Below are positions 16,581-26,530 of a DNA stretch of 43,752 bases, in pieces. The notes below the pieces were generated by a model. It was not told the origin of the DNA, did no database searches, and worked only from the letters and a program-made list of their open reading frames with translations. Numbering within the stretch: position 1 is the first letter of the stretch; each line of letters opens with the position of its first letter. Origin of the DNA: Candidatus Electrothrix aarhusensis (GTDB lineage Bacteria > Desulfobacterota > Desulfobulbia > Desulfobulbales > Desulfobulbaceae); NCBI GenBank assembly GCA_004028505.1, contig MTKO01000083.1, forward strand, positions 1 through 43,752, in the 5' to 3' direction. The position numbers and the translations under genes are program-made.

Positions 16581-17526
16581 CCCAAGCCTGTTTATTGAAC
16601 CTGAAAATTTTATGTTTCAGGATACATTTATTTTTCAATTGACCTTTTGTCAATGATACAAGAATATAATAAAAAAGTTCCATTTTCCAGAAATAAGTTT
16701 TTTCAACCAATATATATAAATCAATCATCCATGATGAATATCTTTTTTTCACCATTTTTTTTTTCGCATCAATTAGCATTTGACTTCTTTTTTTATTAAA
16801 AACACTATCTATTGATGTAAAACTACCTCCTCTTAAATGAATTACCTGGGCTATGGGCAAGGTCATGACCTTCCACCCTGCCTTTTTTAATCTTTGACAG
16901 AAGTCTGCATCTTCCCCAAAAAAGAAAAATGCGTCATCAAACCCACCAATAGATTTAAATGCTGATCGCTTAAAGCCTATAACCGCTCCATCAATATAGC
17001 CAACAGATTTGTCAATTTTAATATTTTTTATAAGTGGCCAAAAAAACTTATTGATGAAATGGACGATAAAAGTAACACCGAGTAAATGCTTAACAGCACT
17101 GCTGATACCTGGAGTAGAACCGTAGCTCCTTTGCCAGCTTCCATCTGCATATAGCTGTTGGGGCCCTACAGCCCCAACTTTTGCATGCGTATGCATATAA
17201 TCAATAAGATTATTGATAGTATTTCGATGAAATATCACATCAGTGTTAGAGACAATAATGTATTCGGATAATGTTTGCTGCATTCCAATATTAATGGCAG
17301 CGGCATAGCCTAAGTTTCTTTTATTCTGAATAATTTTCACTCTTGAATAGTTCCTCTGTAGAGAGGGTATAGTATCGTCGGTAGAATTATTATCAACAAC
17401 TGTTATTGATATATTATCTTTTGTGGTATCATAAATTGATTGTACGCATTTTGTCGTTAAAATTGAGGTGTTATATGAAATAATAATAATATCAATAGGC
17501 TGAAAAGAGGTGCTCGTTTTCATCAC
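16552..17526 (-). CDS. GT2-family glycosyltransferase (rhamnosyltransferase-like)
   Basis: The 324-residue GT-A enzyme has IDIIIISYNTSILTTKCVQS, VVDNNSTDDT, NLGYAAAINIGM, IVSNTDVIF (the DxD-like site), YIDGAVIGFKRSAFKSIGGFDDAFF and FGEDADFCQRLKKAGW, the pattern of WbbL-type rhamnosyl- and related transferases. It acts on the cytoplasmic face, extending the lipid-linked repeat unit. It overlaps the 3' end of the wzy-like gene by four bases, indicating translational coupling. The base composition is very AT-rich. Confidence 0.92.
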   Translation of the reverse strand: MMKTSTSFQPIDIIIISYNTSILTTKCVQSIYDTTKDNISITVVDNNSTDDTIPSLQRNYSRVKIIQNKRNLGYAAAINIGMQQTLSEYIIVSNTDVIFHRNTINNLIDYMHTHAKVGAVGPQQLYADGSWQRSYGSTPGISSAVKHLLGVTFIVHFINKFFWPLIKNIKIDKSVGYIDGAVIGFKRSAFKSIGGFDDAFFFFGEDADFCQRLKKAGWKVMTLPIAQVIHLRGGSFTSIDSVFNKKRSQMLIDAKKKMVKKRYSSWMIDLYILVEKTYFWKMELFYYILVSLTKGQLKNKCILKHKIFRFNKQAWDEEKSGQTE

Positions 17527-18843
17527 AAGTAACCACGCCTGTGCATTTTTTTATATTTACGATCTATTCTTGACATAACAAATATTGAAATCGCAAAAGG
17601 GATAACATAATAACCTAATCTCAGGGTATTCACCATTGGCGACAATTCAATAAATAAATAAAAAAAGCTGAGTGAAACGTACGTTGACAAAAGATTTTTT
17701 TTAACTAATTTTTCCCAGCAAGACATAATAATCCCACCGAGGAGAAAGGTATAATTATTATTCCCAAAAAGCCAAAATCTATAAATATATCTTTTAAATA
17801 AGTACCTGTATTCATAAAGCGATCACCAACATTAATAAATGTTTCGTAATAAGATATTTCTGGTACAAGATTTAGCTTGCTCAATACTCGAAAAAAGGGG
17901 GAAATGGTCTGCATGCCAGGAAGCGGTCCTTTACCAAGAGTTACCCTGTCATAATCTAAACATGCTGAAAAAGTTGCAACCGGACCGGCAAGATAATCTA
18001 CACCGGAAGTAAGCACAGCTTCCCCGTAAGGTCCAATCATGGTAAGAAATTTTGATTTATGCTCCGCCTTTCGTATATTTCCACCACGAATTAACCTGAT
18101 ACTGGTTGAAGCCAATAATATTGTAATACTCAGAATAATCACAGTGAATACTTTTACTCGTGAGATAGATAAATTTGATTTATGCTTGATGCCATAGCTA
18201 ATGATAATCGGGTTAATATATAGCATAACCGCGCAGATAATATATACCCTCCCCATACTTGTCAGTGAATCCAATACCGCAAGCAAAAGAGGGAGCAGTA
18301 GAACGAGCCCAATTTTTTTGGTTCGTTCAAAATAAATCCCTGCTAAGGCACTAGCGGAAAATAATAATGTATTTAAATATGGGATAGCTCTAAATGATTC
18401 CCCGTCAACGCGCATTGTATAAATAAGATTGGCGTTTCCAAGTACACCTCGAATACTGCCAAACATCCTTATCAAGATAACCCAGTTCATAAAGATGGCA
18501 ATCGAAGAAATAACGGATAAAACGATTATGTACTTTCTGATCAAGCGGTTGACATATTGCTCTTTTATTGTGTCTACAGGGCTATGCAGTTGTTTTCCAC
18601 GCCTAAAGGTTAGGAAGGCAATTGACAAACAGCTAGAGAATACGAACAAATTGATATTATCAAATAAAACCATCCCTGCTGTTCAATTACTTTAAAGTTT
18701 CCGAGCTGAAGCGCATTGAGAGCAATACCAGGGGTCCAGCACATAATGTATAAAATAACAGGATTTGTTTTTGATCCAGTTAAAATTATTGATATGCTAC
18801 CAAGCAGGCTGGCGATACATGTAACAGCAATGATATAAATCAT
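17523..18843 (-). CDS. wzy: O-antigen/repeat-unit polymerase, Wzy-like (two frameshifts)
   Basis: Three overlapping frames join into one polytopic protein of about 440 residues: an N-terminal piece from ATG 18843 (MIYIIAVTCIASLL), a large middle piece, and a C-terminal piece ending at 17523. The second junction is a run of five A on the minus strand (17709-17713): six A would give LAGKKLVKKNLLSTY without interruption. The first junction is somewhere in 18610-18673. About 10-12 hydrophobic spans with a large periplasmic loop (about GGNIRKAEHKS to GDRFMNTGTYL) fit Wzy, which polymerises lipid-linked repeat units in the periplasm. Wzy sequences are too divergent to identify the linkage. Its position among wzx and glycosyltransferases supports the call. 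Confidence 0.75.
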
Positions 18844-18910
18844 TTTAATAAAATTCTTAACAGATCATTATGGTTGTTTTTCTTGAAACAAGATAATTTT
18901 ATCCTGATTG

Positions 18911-20251
18911 CTATTCTTTTTTGAATATTTCATATTTTAAAATAGAGCGTTTATTTTCATCAAAGATCATTCTCGCTATTCTGTCTGTACCTATAAATAT
19001 ATAATATGTCGCTTTTCCATCATTTTTATTGTCCAAAATGAATTTCGTTTTCTGTATGGGAATACTCTTTTCAGAGTAATAAATAAGCCCTTTTTTTTGA
19101 TCGTAGACAAATATATATTTACCTGTCGATATAACTGTCCACGTATCGATTTTTTTATAAAGTGTATCACTTAAAGGGTATACTCCTCTTTGCTCATTTA
19201 GAGGATAATATAAGTAAACAGGAAAAAATTCCCACCACATCGAAAAAATATATCTATTTCCACTGTTGTGGAAGGACTTGTTTCTTAAATTTTTAATAAA
19301 TATTTCCTCACCTAATGTTTTGAATACTGAGCTATTCATTAAAAATGACCATGCTAAAAAAGAATGTACTCCTGTAGTATCTCGCCCTACTATGGACTTC
19401 CCGGTTTGAGGATCAATTAACAGTGAAAGAGTGTTAGCCAATTTACTGCCAATTTCAAAAGCTTCGGGGTCTCCAGTATTTTGATAGATAAAAAACCACA
19501 TGAGTAATTCTACATAAGAATAGTCGTACCATTTTTCATTTACTTTTGAACCTTCTAACCCTAAACCATGTTTGTCAACTTCATTTTTTATGACCCATTT
19601 TTTTAATTCTCGATATCTCTCAATGTACTCACTGTTATTTGTCAGATGATATCCAGAAGTTAGGGCAAAAAGAACACCCAATTTTTGATTTGTCCCGTAT
19701 ATTGGCATATCATTAAAATCATGTTTAAGAAAATATGATAAAGACTTATTGATGTGAAACAACATTTTCTTTTTACTTTTTTCAGGTAAATCCTTATCCA
19801 GCAACATTACAGTTCTAGCCATGACTGCTGCACCGAATGCTGTTGCTGCGCCACCTGCCTTAGTCATAGGATATTCAGGGACCAATCCGTTGTATTTTTG
19901 TAACCCCCCCCAGAATTCCATTGCTGCAATTGCCCTTTTTAGAAGCTCCTGGTCATTATCATAATTTTTATACAGAAAAGCATAGTAATAGGCTATTTCC
20001 TGATACCGCGCATCAGGCTTATTAGTAATACCTCTCCAATGCGCGGGATAACTGCATCCGTAAAATTTCGATTTCTTATCAAAACATTGTGAATTTTTAT
20101 AAAAAGGCAGTAATTCGATAGCCTTATTAATTATAACTTCTTTTTTTAATACATCATTGCTCCGGGCAGTGCATGGTATCATGAAGGAAAATATCAGTAA
20201 AATGCAAATACAACTCTTTACAGCAGGATTATAGTTTTGTGTAACTTTCAT
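18911..20251 (-). CDS. Secreted protein of unknown function, possible alpha/alpha-barrel carbohydrate-active enzyme
   Basis: The 446-residue product has a signal peptide (hydrophobic core about 14-26, CTARS near 30). The body shows regularly spaced helical segments rich in aromatic residues: YYYAFLYKNYDND, AIAAMEFWGGLQKYNG, AFGAAVMARTVMLLDKD, LGVLFALTSGYHLTNN, YDYSYVELLMWFFIYQNTGD and SFLAWSFLMNS. That pattern resembles six-hairpin (alpha/alpha) glycosidases or lyases. The C-terminal 100 residues look beta-rich. I cannot name a family. It lies between wzx and wzy on the same strand, so a periplasmic enzyme that trims or modifies the polysaccharide is a reasonable guess. It is AT-rich like its neighbours. 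Confidence 0.7.
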   Translation of the reverse strand: MKVTQNYNPAVKSCICILLIFSFMIPCTARSNDVLKKEVIINKAIELLPFYKNSQCFDKKSKFYGCSYPAHWRGITNKPDARYQEIAYYYAFLYKNYDNDQELLKRAIAAMEFWGGLQKYNGLVPEYPMTKAGGAATAFGAAVMARTVMLLDKDLPEKSKKKMLFHINKSLSYFLKHDFNDMPIYGTNQKLGVLFALTSGYHLTNNSEYIERYRELKKWVIKNEVDKHGLGLEGSKVNEKWYDYSYVELLMWFFIYQNTGDPEAFEIGSKLANTLSLLIDPQTGKSIVGRDTTGVHSFLAWSFLMNSSVFKTLGEEIFIKNLRNKSFHNSGNRYIFSMWWEFFPVYLYYPLNEQRGVYPLSDTLYKKIDTWTVISTGKYIFVYDQKKGLIYYSEKSIPIQKTKFILDNKNDGKATYYIFIGTDRIARMIFDENKRSILKYEIFKKE

Positions 20252-20302
20252 AAAAGATATTATGGTTGAGTAGATGAATAACGCTGCCTTTCAGATTGTG
20301 CT

Positions 20303-21823
20303 TTATATCTTCAAATGCGAATTTCTCCTTTTGGACACGATTAATTTTGAATAATATTTTTCTGTATTGTCAAGCAAAAAAAACCATAATATCATTATAA
20401 ATAAAAAAAATAAAAAAAGAGAGGTTATAATTTTGAAACTGTTTGCAATAAAAATATGTTGGACGAAATAAAGAAAAAACCATAAGGAAAATAAATAAAA
20501 AATAATGGGAATAATTTTACTATTCTTCATTTGTTTCGCTATTAATGGATATTTTGAAACAGAAATTCCAAATAAGAGTGCTGCATCTATCAATACCCGT
20601 ATCGTCCATGCCCAAGCAGCACCATTGATGCTATATTTAGGCACCAACCAATACATCAGTGCTATATATACAGGGAGCTCAACCAGATGAAATTTGGCCG
20701 GCAAATCAGGTAAGCCTACACCTTGCAATAACATAAAAGGGACCAACGCTAAAGAATTAAAAAGAACTCCTATCGCAAGCACACGAAATACCTGGGAGCT
20801 GTTCTCAGCGAATTCTTCTCCTAACCATAAACTCAGAATCGGTTTTGCATAAAGAAGAAGGCCGACTACCACTATTCCAACGAACAGTAAAATATACTTA
20901 ACAGCTTTTGCAAAAAGAATTTCTTGTTTAAGGTTTGACGGATTATCGTTTTGTATACTAAATTCAGGAAAAAAAGTAGTCATAATAGCATTGGGAAACA
21001 TTCTTAATCGAACTAATATTTCATAAGGAGCAGAGTAATAAGATACGAAAGTCAGCGATATAAAAGAACCAATAAAAAAACGATCTATATAGACCAATAA
21101 CGGACTAACAATATTTGTTATTGATATCCATCCACCATAAGCTAACATTTTTCGACAATAATTAGTATCAACTACCCTTTCTTTTCTAAGAATAGGGTAG
21201 CTTTTTAAACATATAAAAAAATAGACGATCCCTGCCGCTGCCCTTGAAAACGACATTAAGAATATAACCATCGGTAAATTGAGATGAAATGGATATGAGA
21301 GTCCTGGAAAAACAAACATCAGAATACTCGTCGGAACCAAAACGATATTTACGAGATCAAATCTTTGATTTGCCTCTAAAACCCCTCTTAAACATGTAGA
21401 GCATAGTATAATAGGCAATGTGATTGAAATCAAAAAAAATGAAATTTTAGTATGTAAAATTAGTTCATTTGGAATGGTTAATACCTCCTCTACAAGAAGA
21501 GGAGTTACTAAAATTAAGGCTATTGCCCCAACTACACCAAGTCCAAAGCTTAATAAAATAGCTGTCCAAAAAATTGAGCGTAATGCCTGATTGTCTTTTT
21601 TATCAAACGCCTCAGAGGCAAATTTTGTAGTTGTACGTGAGAGACCAAAATCAAAAAGGCCAAAATAACCAAAAATTACCCAAACCAGAGCAAGTATCCC
21701 AAAAGATTCTTTACCAAGTCCTTTTATGGCATAGGGGATTAATAATACGCCCGCTATTAGCGGTAATATTCTCCCAAAGATATTCAGGAAAGAATTTTTA
21801 ATTAATATAGCAGGTTCTGTCAC
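20303..21823 (-). CDS. wzx: Polysaccharide repeat-unit flippase, Wzx family
   Basis: The 506-residue polytopic protein has about 12-14 membrane spans and the MATE-like polysaccharide exporter pattern: an N-terminal SFLNIFGRILPLIAGVLLIP, LGKESFGILALVWVIFGYFG, LFDFGLSRTTTKFASEA, and a repeat of this organisation in the second half (VLFNSLALVPFMLLQGVGLP). It moves undecaprenyl-linked repeat units across the inner membrane for Wzy. Its ATG overlaps the end of the dehydratase gene by four bases. Confidence 0.93.
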   Translation of the reverse strand: MTEPAILIKNSFLNIFGRILPLIAGVLLIPYAIKGLGKESFGILALVWVIFGYFGLFDFGLSRTTTKFASEAFDKKDNQALRSIFWTAILLSFGLGVVGAIALILVTPLLVEEVLTIPNELILHTKISFFLISITLPIILCSTCLRGVLEANQRFDLVNIVLVPTSILMFVFPGLSYPFHLNLPMVIFLMSFSRAAAGIVYFFICLKSYPILRKERVVDTNYCRKMLAYGGWISITNIVSPLLVYIDRFFIGSFISLTFVSYYSAPYEILVRLRMFPNAIMTTFFPEFSIQNDNPSNLKQEILFAKAVKYILLFVGIVVVGLLLYAKPILSLWLGEEFAENSSQVFRVLAIGVLFNSLALVPFMLLQGVGLPDLPAKFHLVELPVYIALMYWLVPKYSINGAAWAWTIRVLIDAALLFGISVSKYPLIAKQMKNSKIIPIIFYLFSLWFFLYFVQHIFIANSFKIITSLFLFFLFIMILWFFLLDNTEKYYSKLIVSKRRNSHLKI

Positions 21824-23784
21824 GATCTATTTCCAGCGCTGTATTCAGGTAATAACTCAAGCAAAACTTCTTTGATCCCATGACTGTCATGAGACTGAGC
21901 TTTTTGCTGAACCAATTTAAGGCATTGAAGGAAAAAAATGTTACTTTTCTTATACTCACCTCTCAGCACCATAATCTTCTCATGGTTGGTTTTTACTATG
22001 CCCTCGCCTTCCGTGATAAGCTCCTCATAAAGCTTTTCCCCTTCTCTTAGGCCAATATATTTAATTTCAATCTCTGAATCAGGTTCCTTGCCAAGCATTA
22101 TGATAAGTTCTCGGGCCAATTCAGCTATTCGTACAGGCTGCCCCATCTTAAGAATAAAAATTTCACCCCCATTGGCCATTGAACCAGCCTGAAGAATAAG
22201 CTGAGCAGCCTCAGGAATGGACATGAAATACCGTGTAATGTCTGGATGGGTTACCGTTACAGGCCCACCAAGTTCAATTTGACGCTTAAACAGAGGAATA
22301 ACCGAACCAGATGAGCCAAGTACATTGCCGAAACGTACAGCCATAAAGGTCGTTGCATGCTCCTTCCTATTATCATCTATCTCAATACCTGCCGCTAAAT
22401 ATCTATGAAATTTTCTATCCCAATTTTCTAAGGAATAGGCCTGCATGAGCAACTCTGCAATTCTTTTTGATGCCCCCATGACATTGGTTGGGCGTACCGC
22501 CTTATCCGTGGAAACCAAAACAAAACGTCGAACCTGATGCTGTATTGCCGCCTCCATAATACACTGAGTTCCAATAATATTATTCTCAACAGCCTCCCAA
22601 GGATTTAGTTCAAGTAAAGGCACATGCTTATATGCCGCAGCGTGAAAAATAACTTCAGGCTTATAGTCCTGCATAACTTTATCTGTAAGAGACAAATCCT
22701 GAATTTGTCCTAAAACCGGCACGCAGTTTTGAAAATTATATTCATGCATCAATTCCATCTGGATGGAGTACAGATTTTCTTCACCAGCGTCAAATACTAT
22801 GATTTTTCCGGGATTAAATTTCAATATCTGTCGACATAACTCTGAACCGATTGAACCTCCTCCACCGGTTACCATGACAACTTTATCTGTAAGATAACGA
22901 CCGATTTTGTTCTGGGCGAGCTTCACCTCCGACCGTCCAAGCAAGTCTTCATAAGAAATATCGCGAATAGCCTTGATTGAGACCTGTCCATTAATAATAT
23001 TGGCAAGTCCAGGTATCGCCTTATACGGGAGGCCTGTTTCTTTACAAAGTCGAATCATCCTCTTCATCTGTTTGCTACTTGCCGATGCAACAGAGATAAG
23101 CAGCTCGTCAATTTCCGTTTGCCTACTGATTTCGAGAAGATCTTGGAGAGTCCCTAATACGCGGATATGATGAATCTGTTTATTTCTTTTCGATAAATCA
23201 TCGTCAAGTAACCCGATAATTTGATAGGGTAATTGAGGGTTATCTTTCAGTTCCCTAATAATTTTTTCCGTTGATTCGCCTGCTCCTAGAAGAAGAAGTT
23301 TCTTTCTCTGGATATTCTTTGGAGAGCCCCCCTTGAGAAAATGTTTCCTCTGATCATGCAGATAACGTATTGCAATCCGCAGTCCACCTATGAAAAGAAA
23401 AGTAAAAAAACTATCTAAAATAAATACAGAACGAGACAACCCATCAAATCGGGTGAGGAAGAGTATAATGGTAACGAGCAAGGCGGATGAAACACAGACC
23501 GATTTTATAATACTCCGCATCTCATCAAAACTAGTAAATCTCCACATTCCTCGGTAAAGATTACCAGCATAAAAAATTGGTAATTTAACAGTAAAAATCA
23601 ACGGTAAAACAGAAAATATCTGTTGCAGTCGAACACTGTCCAATACGCCTTCAAAGCGCAGAAGGTAGGATACAAAATGGGCAAGAATGAGCAAAAGAAG
23701 GTCAAAAAAAAGAATGGTCGCAAAATGGCGCGTTCGTATTACGCCACGGAGAAAACGTATAGAACAAATAATATTTTTTTTCAT
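21820..23784 (-). CDS. Membrane-bound UDP-HexNAc 4,6-dehydratase, WbpM/PglF/CapD family
   Basis: The 654-residue long-form enzyme has about four N-terminal membrane spans (about 20-110), a first Rossmann-like domain (KLLLLGAGESTEKIIRELKD), and a catalytic SDR domain with VTGGGGSIGSELCRQILKF, IFHAAAYKHVPLLE, VSTDKAVRPTNVMGASKR, FGNVLGSSGSVIPLFKRQI and a C-terminal GLREGEKLYEELI. It converts UDP-GlcNAc (or a related sugar) to its 4-keto-6-deoxy form, the substrate for the DegT aminotransferase at the far end of the operon. It starts seven bases after the asnB stop. Confidence 0.95.
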   Translation of the reverse strand: MKKNIICSIRFLRGVIRTRHFATILFFDLLLLILAHFVSYLLRFEGVLDSVRLQQIFSVLPLIFTVKLPIFYAGNLYRGMWRFTSFDEMRSIIKSVCVSSALLVTIILFLTRFDGLSRSVFILDSFFTFLFIGGLRIAIRYLHDQRKHFLKGGSPKNIQRKKLLLLGAGESTEKIIRELKDNPQLPYQIIGLLDDDLSKRNKQIHHIRVLGTLQDLLEISRQTEIDELLISVASASSKQMKRMIRLCKETGLPYKAIPGLANIINGQVSIKAIRDISYEDLLGRSEVKLAQNKIGRYLTDKVVMVTGGGGSIGSELCRQILKFNPGKIIVFDAGEENLYSIQMELMHEYNFQNCVPVLGQIQDLSLTDKVMQDYKPEVIFHAAAYKHVPLLELNPWEAVENNIIGTQCIMEAAIQHQVRRFVLVSTDKAVRPTNVMGASKRIAELLMQAYSLENWDRKFHRYLAAGIEIDDNRKEHATTFMAVRFGNVLGSSGSVIPLFKRQIELGGPVTVTHPDITRYFMSIPEAAQLILQAGSMANGGEIFILKMGQPVRIAELARELIIMLGKEPDSEIEIKYIGLREGEKLYEELITEGEGIVKTNHEKIMVLRGEYKKSNIFFLQCLKLVQQKAQSHDSHGIKEVLLELLPEYSAGNRS

Positions 23785-23790
23785 ACGGAG

Positions 23791-25644
23791 TTAGCCACAT
23801 ACCCTTCGTTGTGTCCACAACAAATAAATATACAAGCACCACAGCCGATACCCATGATCACGAAGACCCTGCCTGTGTTGCTGCAAGAGCTGAAGAACCT
23901 GTGGAACATTCAGCAGTATCTGCTTCTGGCCAAGCAGTTGCTCCAGTTCATTTCCCAGCTCGTTTCTGAACCAATTATGAATAGGCACTCCAAAGCCCTG
24001 CTTTCGCCTGTTCCATATATTATCCGGTAAGATATCAGAAAACGATCTTCGTAACATCTTTTTCCCAGCAGTCCCTGATCGATGCCAGCTTCGGGGCAGA
24101 GAAAAGGCAAGTTCCACAACATCACGATCGAGAAACGGAGCCCTACTCTCCAATGAATTGCCCATAGATGCGCGATCAACCTTCACCAGGATATCCTGGG
24201 GCAGATAAATCAAAGCATCGGCAAACATCATCCGTTGGATGTCATCAAGAGTACATTCCTCGGAGATGTTCGGAGGAGTATGTCCCCTCCCCTGGAGTTC
24301 AGGAAACAACGCATTATAATCGTTACGGGCATAAAGGACCGGAGCAAAATAAGGGGTTTCCTCCTCAATCCGATTAACTATATCCTGAAAAAGATGCGCT
24401 TTTTTAATGAACGAATGGCTATGATGAGCCATAGGCTCCGGGATTGCCCGAATAATCTTTTCCGCACCAAGGCGAAGCGATTTTGGCAGCCGGGTATACC
24501 AACGAAGAATAGATCTGGCCTGATAGCGTTGATAGCCGCTGAATAGCTCATCACCACCGTCCCCGGACAGTGCAACCTTGACCTTTGATGCAGCAAGCTG
24601 TGACACCATTGCTGTGGGCAAAAGCGATGAATCGGAAAAAGGCTGACCGATATTGTTCAGGATCAATCCTGTCAGATATTCCCGATCCCAGGAGTCCAAC
24701 ACCTTGACATAATGATCCGTGGATTGTCTGATAGCGATCTGTTCGGCAAATTCCCGCTCGTCATAAGAACGTTCGTTAAAACCAATAGTAAAAGTCTTCG
24801 GATGTACGCCCAGCTCGGCAGCCATGATCGAAACCACCAGAGAAGAATCAACGCCTCCGGAGAGAAAGGCCCCGACCTCGACATCGGCAACCATGCGGCG
24901 TTCAACGGCCCGTATAAATGTGCTGCGCAATTCAGCTGCAGCATCTTCCCGGCTTCCGGCAAAAGAACGTATCTGCAAGGACCAATAGGACTCTTCTCGG
25001 CAAGATGCTCCGGGTGACCAATAAAGAAAATGTCCGGGCAGAACCTCATGCACCCCCTGATATGCTGTTGTTCCTGGAAGGTAATAGCCATGACGAAGAA
25101 AATCAGCAGTAGAATCCAGATCCTCCTCCCATGCTTCGACCGCCAGCCTACTCAGAGCCGGAAGCTCCGAAGCACAAAGCAAAGTAGAACCCGCTGCTTG
25201 GTAATAAAGCGGCTTTTTTCCCATCCGATCCCGGCAGAGAAGGAGCTTTTTTTCCTGATTATCCCAAAGGGCAAAGGCCCACATTCCCTCCATTTTGTCG
25301 AGAAAAGAAGTTCCTTGAGTAATCAGGCCAGCGAACAGAACCTCGGTATCACCTTTGGTCTGAAATTGCCACTTTCCCTCCAGCAGCGGTCTCAGCTCTT
25401 TATAATTATATATTTCTCCGTTATAGCTGAGAACAAAACGCCCATCAGGACTCTGCATGGGCTGGAGACTGCCAGTCTGGTCAATGATAGAAAGGCGGCG
25501 ATGGCCGATGCTGACGTCCCTGCCCTGCCATACTCCTTCATCGTCAGGGCCGCGATGTTGCATAGCGTTTAGGGCACGGCCCATCTTGCCCCGATGTTCT
25601 TCCCCGGTCAAGTCTTCGCTATAAGAAAAAGCAATGCCGCACAT
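23791..25644 (-). CDS. asnB: Glutamine-hydrolysing asparagine synthase (AsnB family)
   Basis: The 617-residue protein has an N-terminal class II glutaminase domain beginning MCGIAFSYS (Cys nucleophile), RGPDDEGVW, GHRRLSIID and FVLSYNGEIYNYKELRP, then the synthetase domain with the PP-loop GAFLSGGVDSSLVVSIMA, SGDGGDELFSGYQRYQ and DVVELAFSLP. It amidates a carboxylate using ATP and Gln. As the first gene of the polysaccharide operon it may amidate a uronic acid or amino-sugar of the repeat unit, a common role for such copies. I see no sign that it is a lasso-peptide cyclase: the glutaminase half is complete and no peptidase or RiPP recognition gene is beside it. Confidence 0.93.
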   Translation of the reverse strand: MCGIAFSYSEDLTGEEHRGKMGRALNAMQHRGPDDEGVWQGRDVSIGHRRLSIIDQTGSLQPMQSPDGRFVLSYNGEIYNYKELRPLLEGKWQFQTKGDTEVLFAGLITQGTSFLDKMEGMWAFALWDNQEKKLLLCRDRMGKKPLYYQAAGSTLLCASELPALSRLAVEAWEEDLDSTADFLRHGYYLPGTTAYQGVHEVLPGHFLYWSPGASCREESYWSLQIRSFAGSREDAAAELRSTFIRAVERRMVADVEVGAFLSGGVDSSLVVSIMAAELGVHPKTFTIGFNERSYDEREFAEQIAIRQSTDHYVKVLDSWDREYLTGLILNNIGQPFSDSSLLPTAMVSQLAASKVKVALSGDGGDELFSGYQRYQARSILRWYTRLPKSLRLGAEKIIRAIPEPMAHHSHSFIKKAHLFQDIVNRIEEETPYFAPVLYARNDYNALFPELQGRGHTPPNISEECTLDDIQRMMFADALIYLPQDILVKVDRASMGNSLESRAPFLDRDVVELAFSLPRSWHRSGTAGKKMLRRSFSDILPDNIWNRRKQGFGVPIHNWFRNELGNELEQLLGQKQILLNVPQVLQLLQQHRQGLRDHGYRLWCLYIYLLWTQRRVCG

Positions 25645-25708
25645 GGGCTATATTTCTCCCTCTGGGAACTCAATCTTCTTCTTGATGACGCCCGACATTG
25701 CGACTAAC

Positions 25709-26530
25709 CTACTGGTTATCTTCTATGAAAAGACAAATATCAGGACTGAGTCCAAGGGCCTTGCCCAACTCGTCAAACCATTGCCGCTCACTCTCTGTAT
25801 CAATAATCACTGCCGAGGCAGCAACGGCGTATATGGCTTGTCCCAGTCGGACATCTTCAACCCCTTGGGTCAGTTCAGCAATGGATCGAGGGTGATGTAG
25901 CTCTTCCAACAGGAACATTTTTTCCTCCTGGGCAAGGTCCACGGTACGCAGGCGATCAAGAATCGCCTTTTCCTCCTCACTGTCAAGTATGCCGTCCGCA
26001 TGAGCAGCCCCGACCATGACCTGAATGAGGCGACGGGCAACATCTTGCTCATCAAGCACTGTTCTCAATGGCGCGACAGAGGCTGTTTGCGGTGAATTTG
26101 TTGCTACTGGAGGAACAAAACTCATCGCCTGTTCCTGCTGTACCCCGTGCTGTACCCCGGTTAACGGAGGTGGGGGCGGAGGAGGAGAGACAACCTGTAC
26201 CGGTGTTGTCGGTGGATTATATTGTGTTGCCCCCCCGACAGCTGTCTGGCGCTGCTGGGCCTGTTTGCCTGTTCGATATATTTCATAAGCCCCAACGCCC
26301 AGTCCGATGGCCGTGAGCAGGCCTTTACCAGACGTCAAATTACCGGTCAAATTATCAAGCAATGAACTTTTTTTTGAGACGTGTTGCGAAGATGCGCTTT
26401 GCCGGTAGTCTCCATCTCCCCCTTTGTGCTTATACTTTTTTTTATATTTTTTATGCTTCTTTTTAAGAAGGTTCCCGCCGGAACCCGTGACCTCATGCAG
26501 CAGCTTACCAAACAATTTTTCAACGTCCAT
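25709..26530 (-). CDS. DUF533 / TerB-like (YebE-type) protein with Lys- and Pro-rich N-terminus
   Basis: The 273-residue protein has a DUF533 C-terminal domain of the TerB fold (about 165-270), with RRLIQVMVGAAHADGILDSEEEKAILDRL, DVRLGQAIYAVAASAVIIDTESE and WFDELGKALGLSPD. The N-terminus has a basic block (KKKHKKYKKKYKHK), a glycine-rich hydrophobic helix (LLTAIGLGVGAYEIY, a likely membrane segment) and a run of Pro (about 113-122). A ribosome site AGGAGAG precedes the ATG. E. coli YebE is an inner-membrane protein of this family with unknown function. It stands alone, upstream of asnB on the same strand and divergent from the dgt remnant. Confidence 0.85.
   Translation of the reverse strand: MDVEKLFGKLLHEVTGSGGNLLKKKHKKYKKKYKHKGGDGDYRQSASSQHVSKKSSLLDNLTGNLTSGKGLLTAIGLGVGAYEIYRTGKQAQQRQTAVGGATQYNPPTTPVQVVSPPPPPPPLTGVQHGVQQEQAMSFVPPVATNSPQTASVAPLRTVLDEQDVARRLIQVMVGAAHADGILDSEEEKAILDRLRTVDLAQEEKMFLLEELHHPRSIAELTQGVEDVRLGQAIYAVAASAVIIDTESERQWFDELGKALGLSPDICLFIEDNQ

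Noticed and set aside
23791..25644. asnB as the macrolactam cyclase of a lasso-peptide cluster
   Set aside because: It has a complete glutaminase domain, lies some 17 kb away at the head of a polysaccharide operon, and no lasso peptidase or RiPP recognition gene is beside it.
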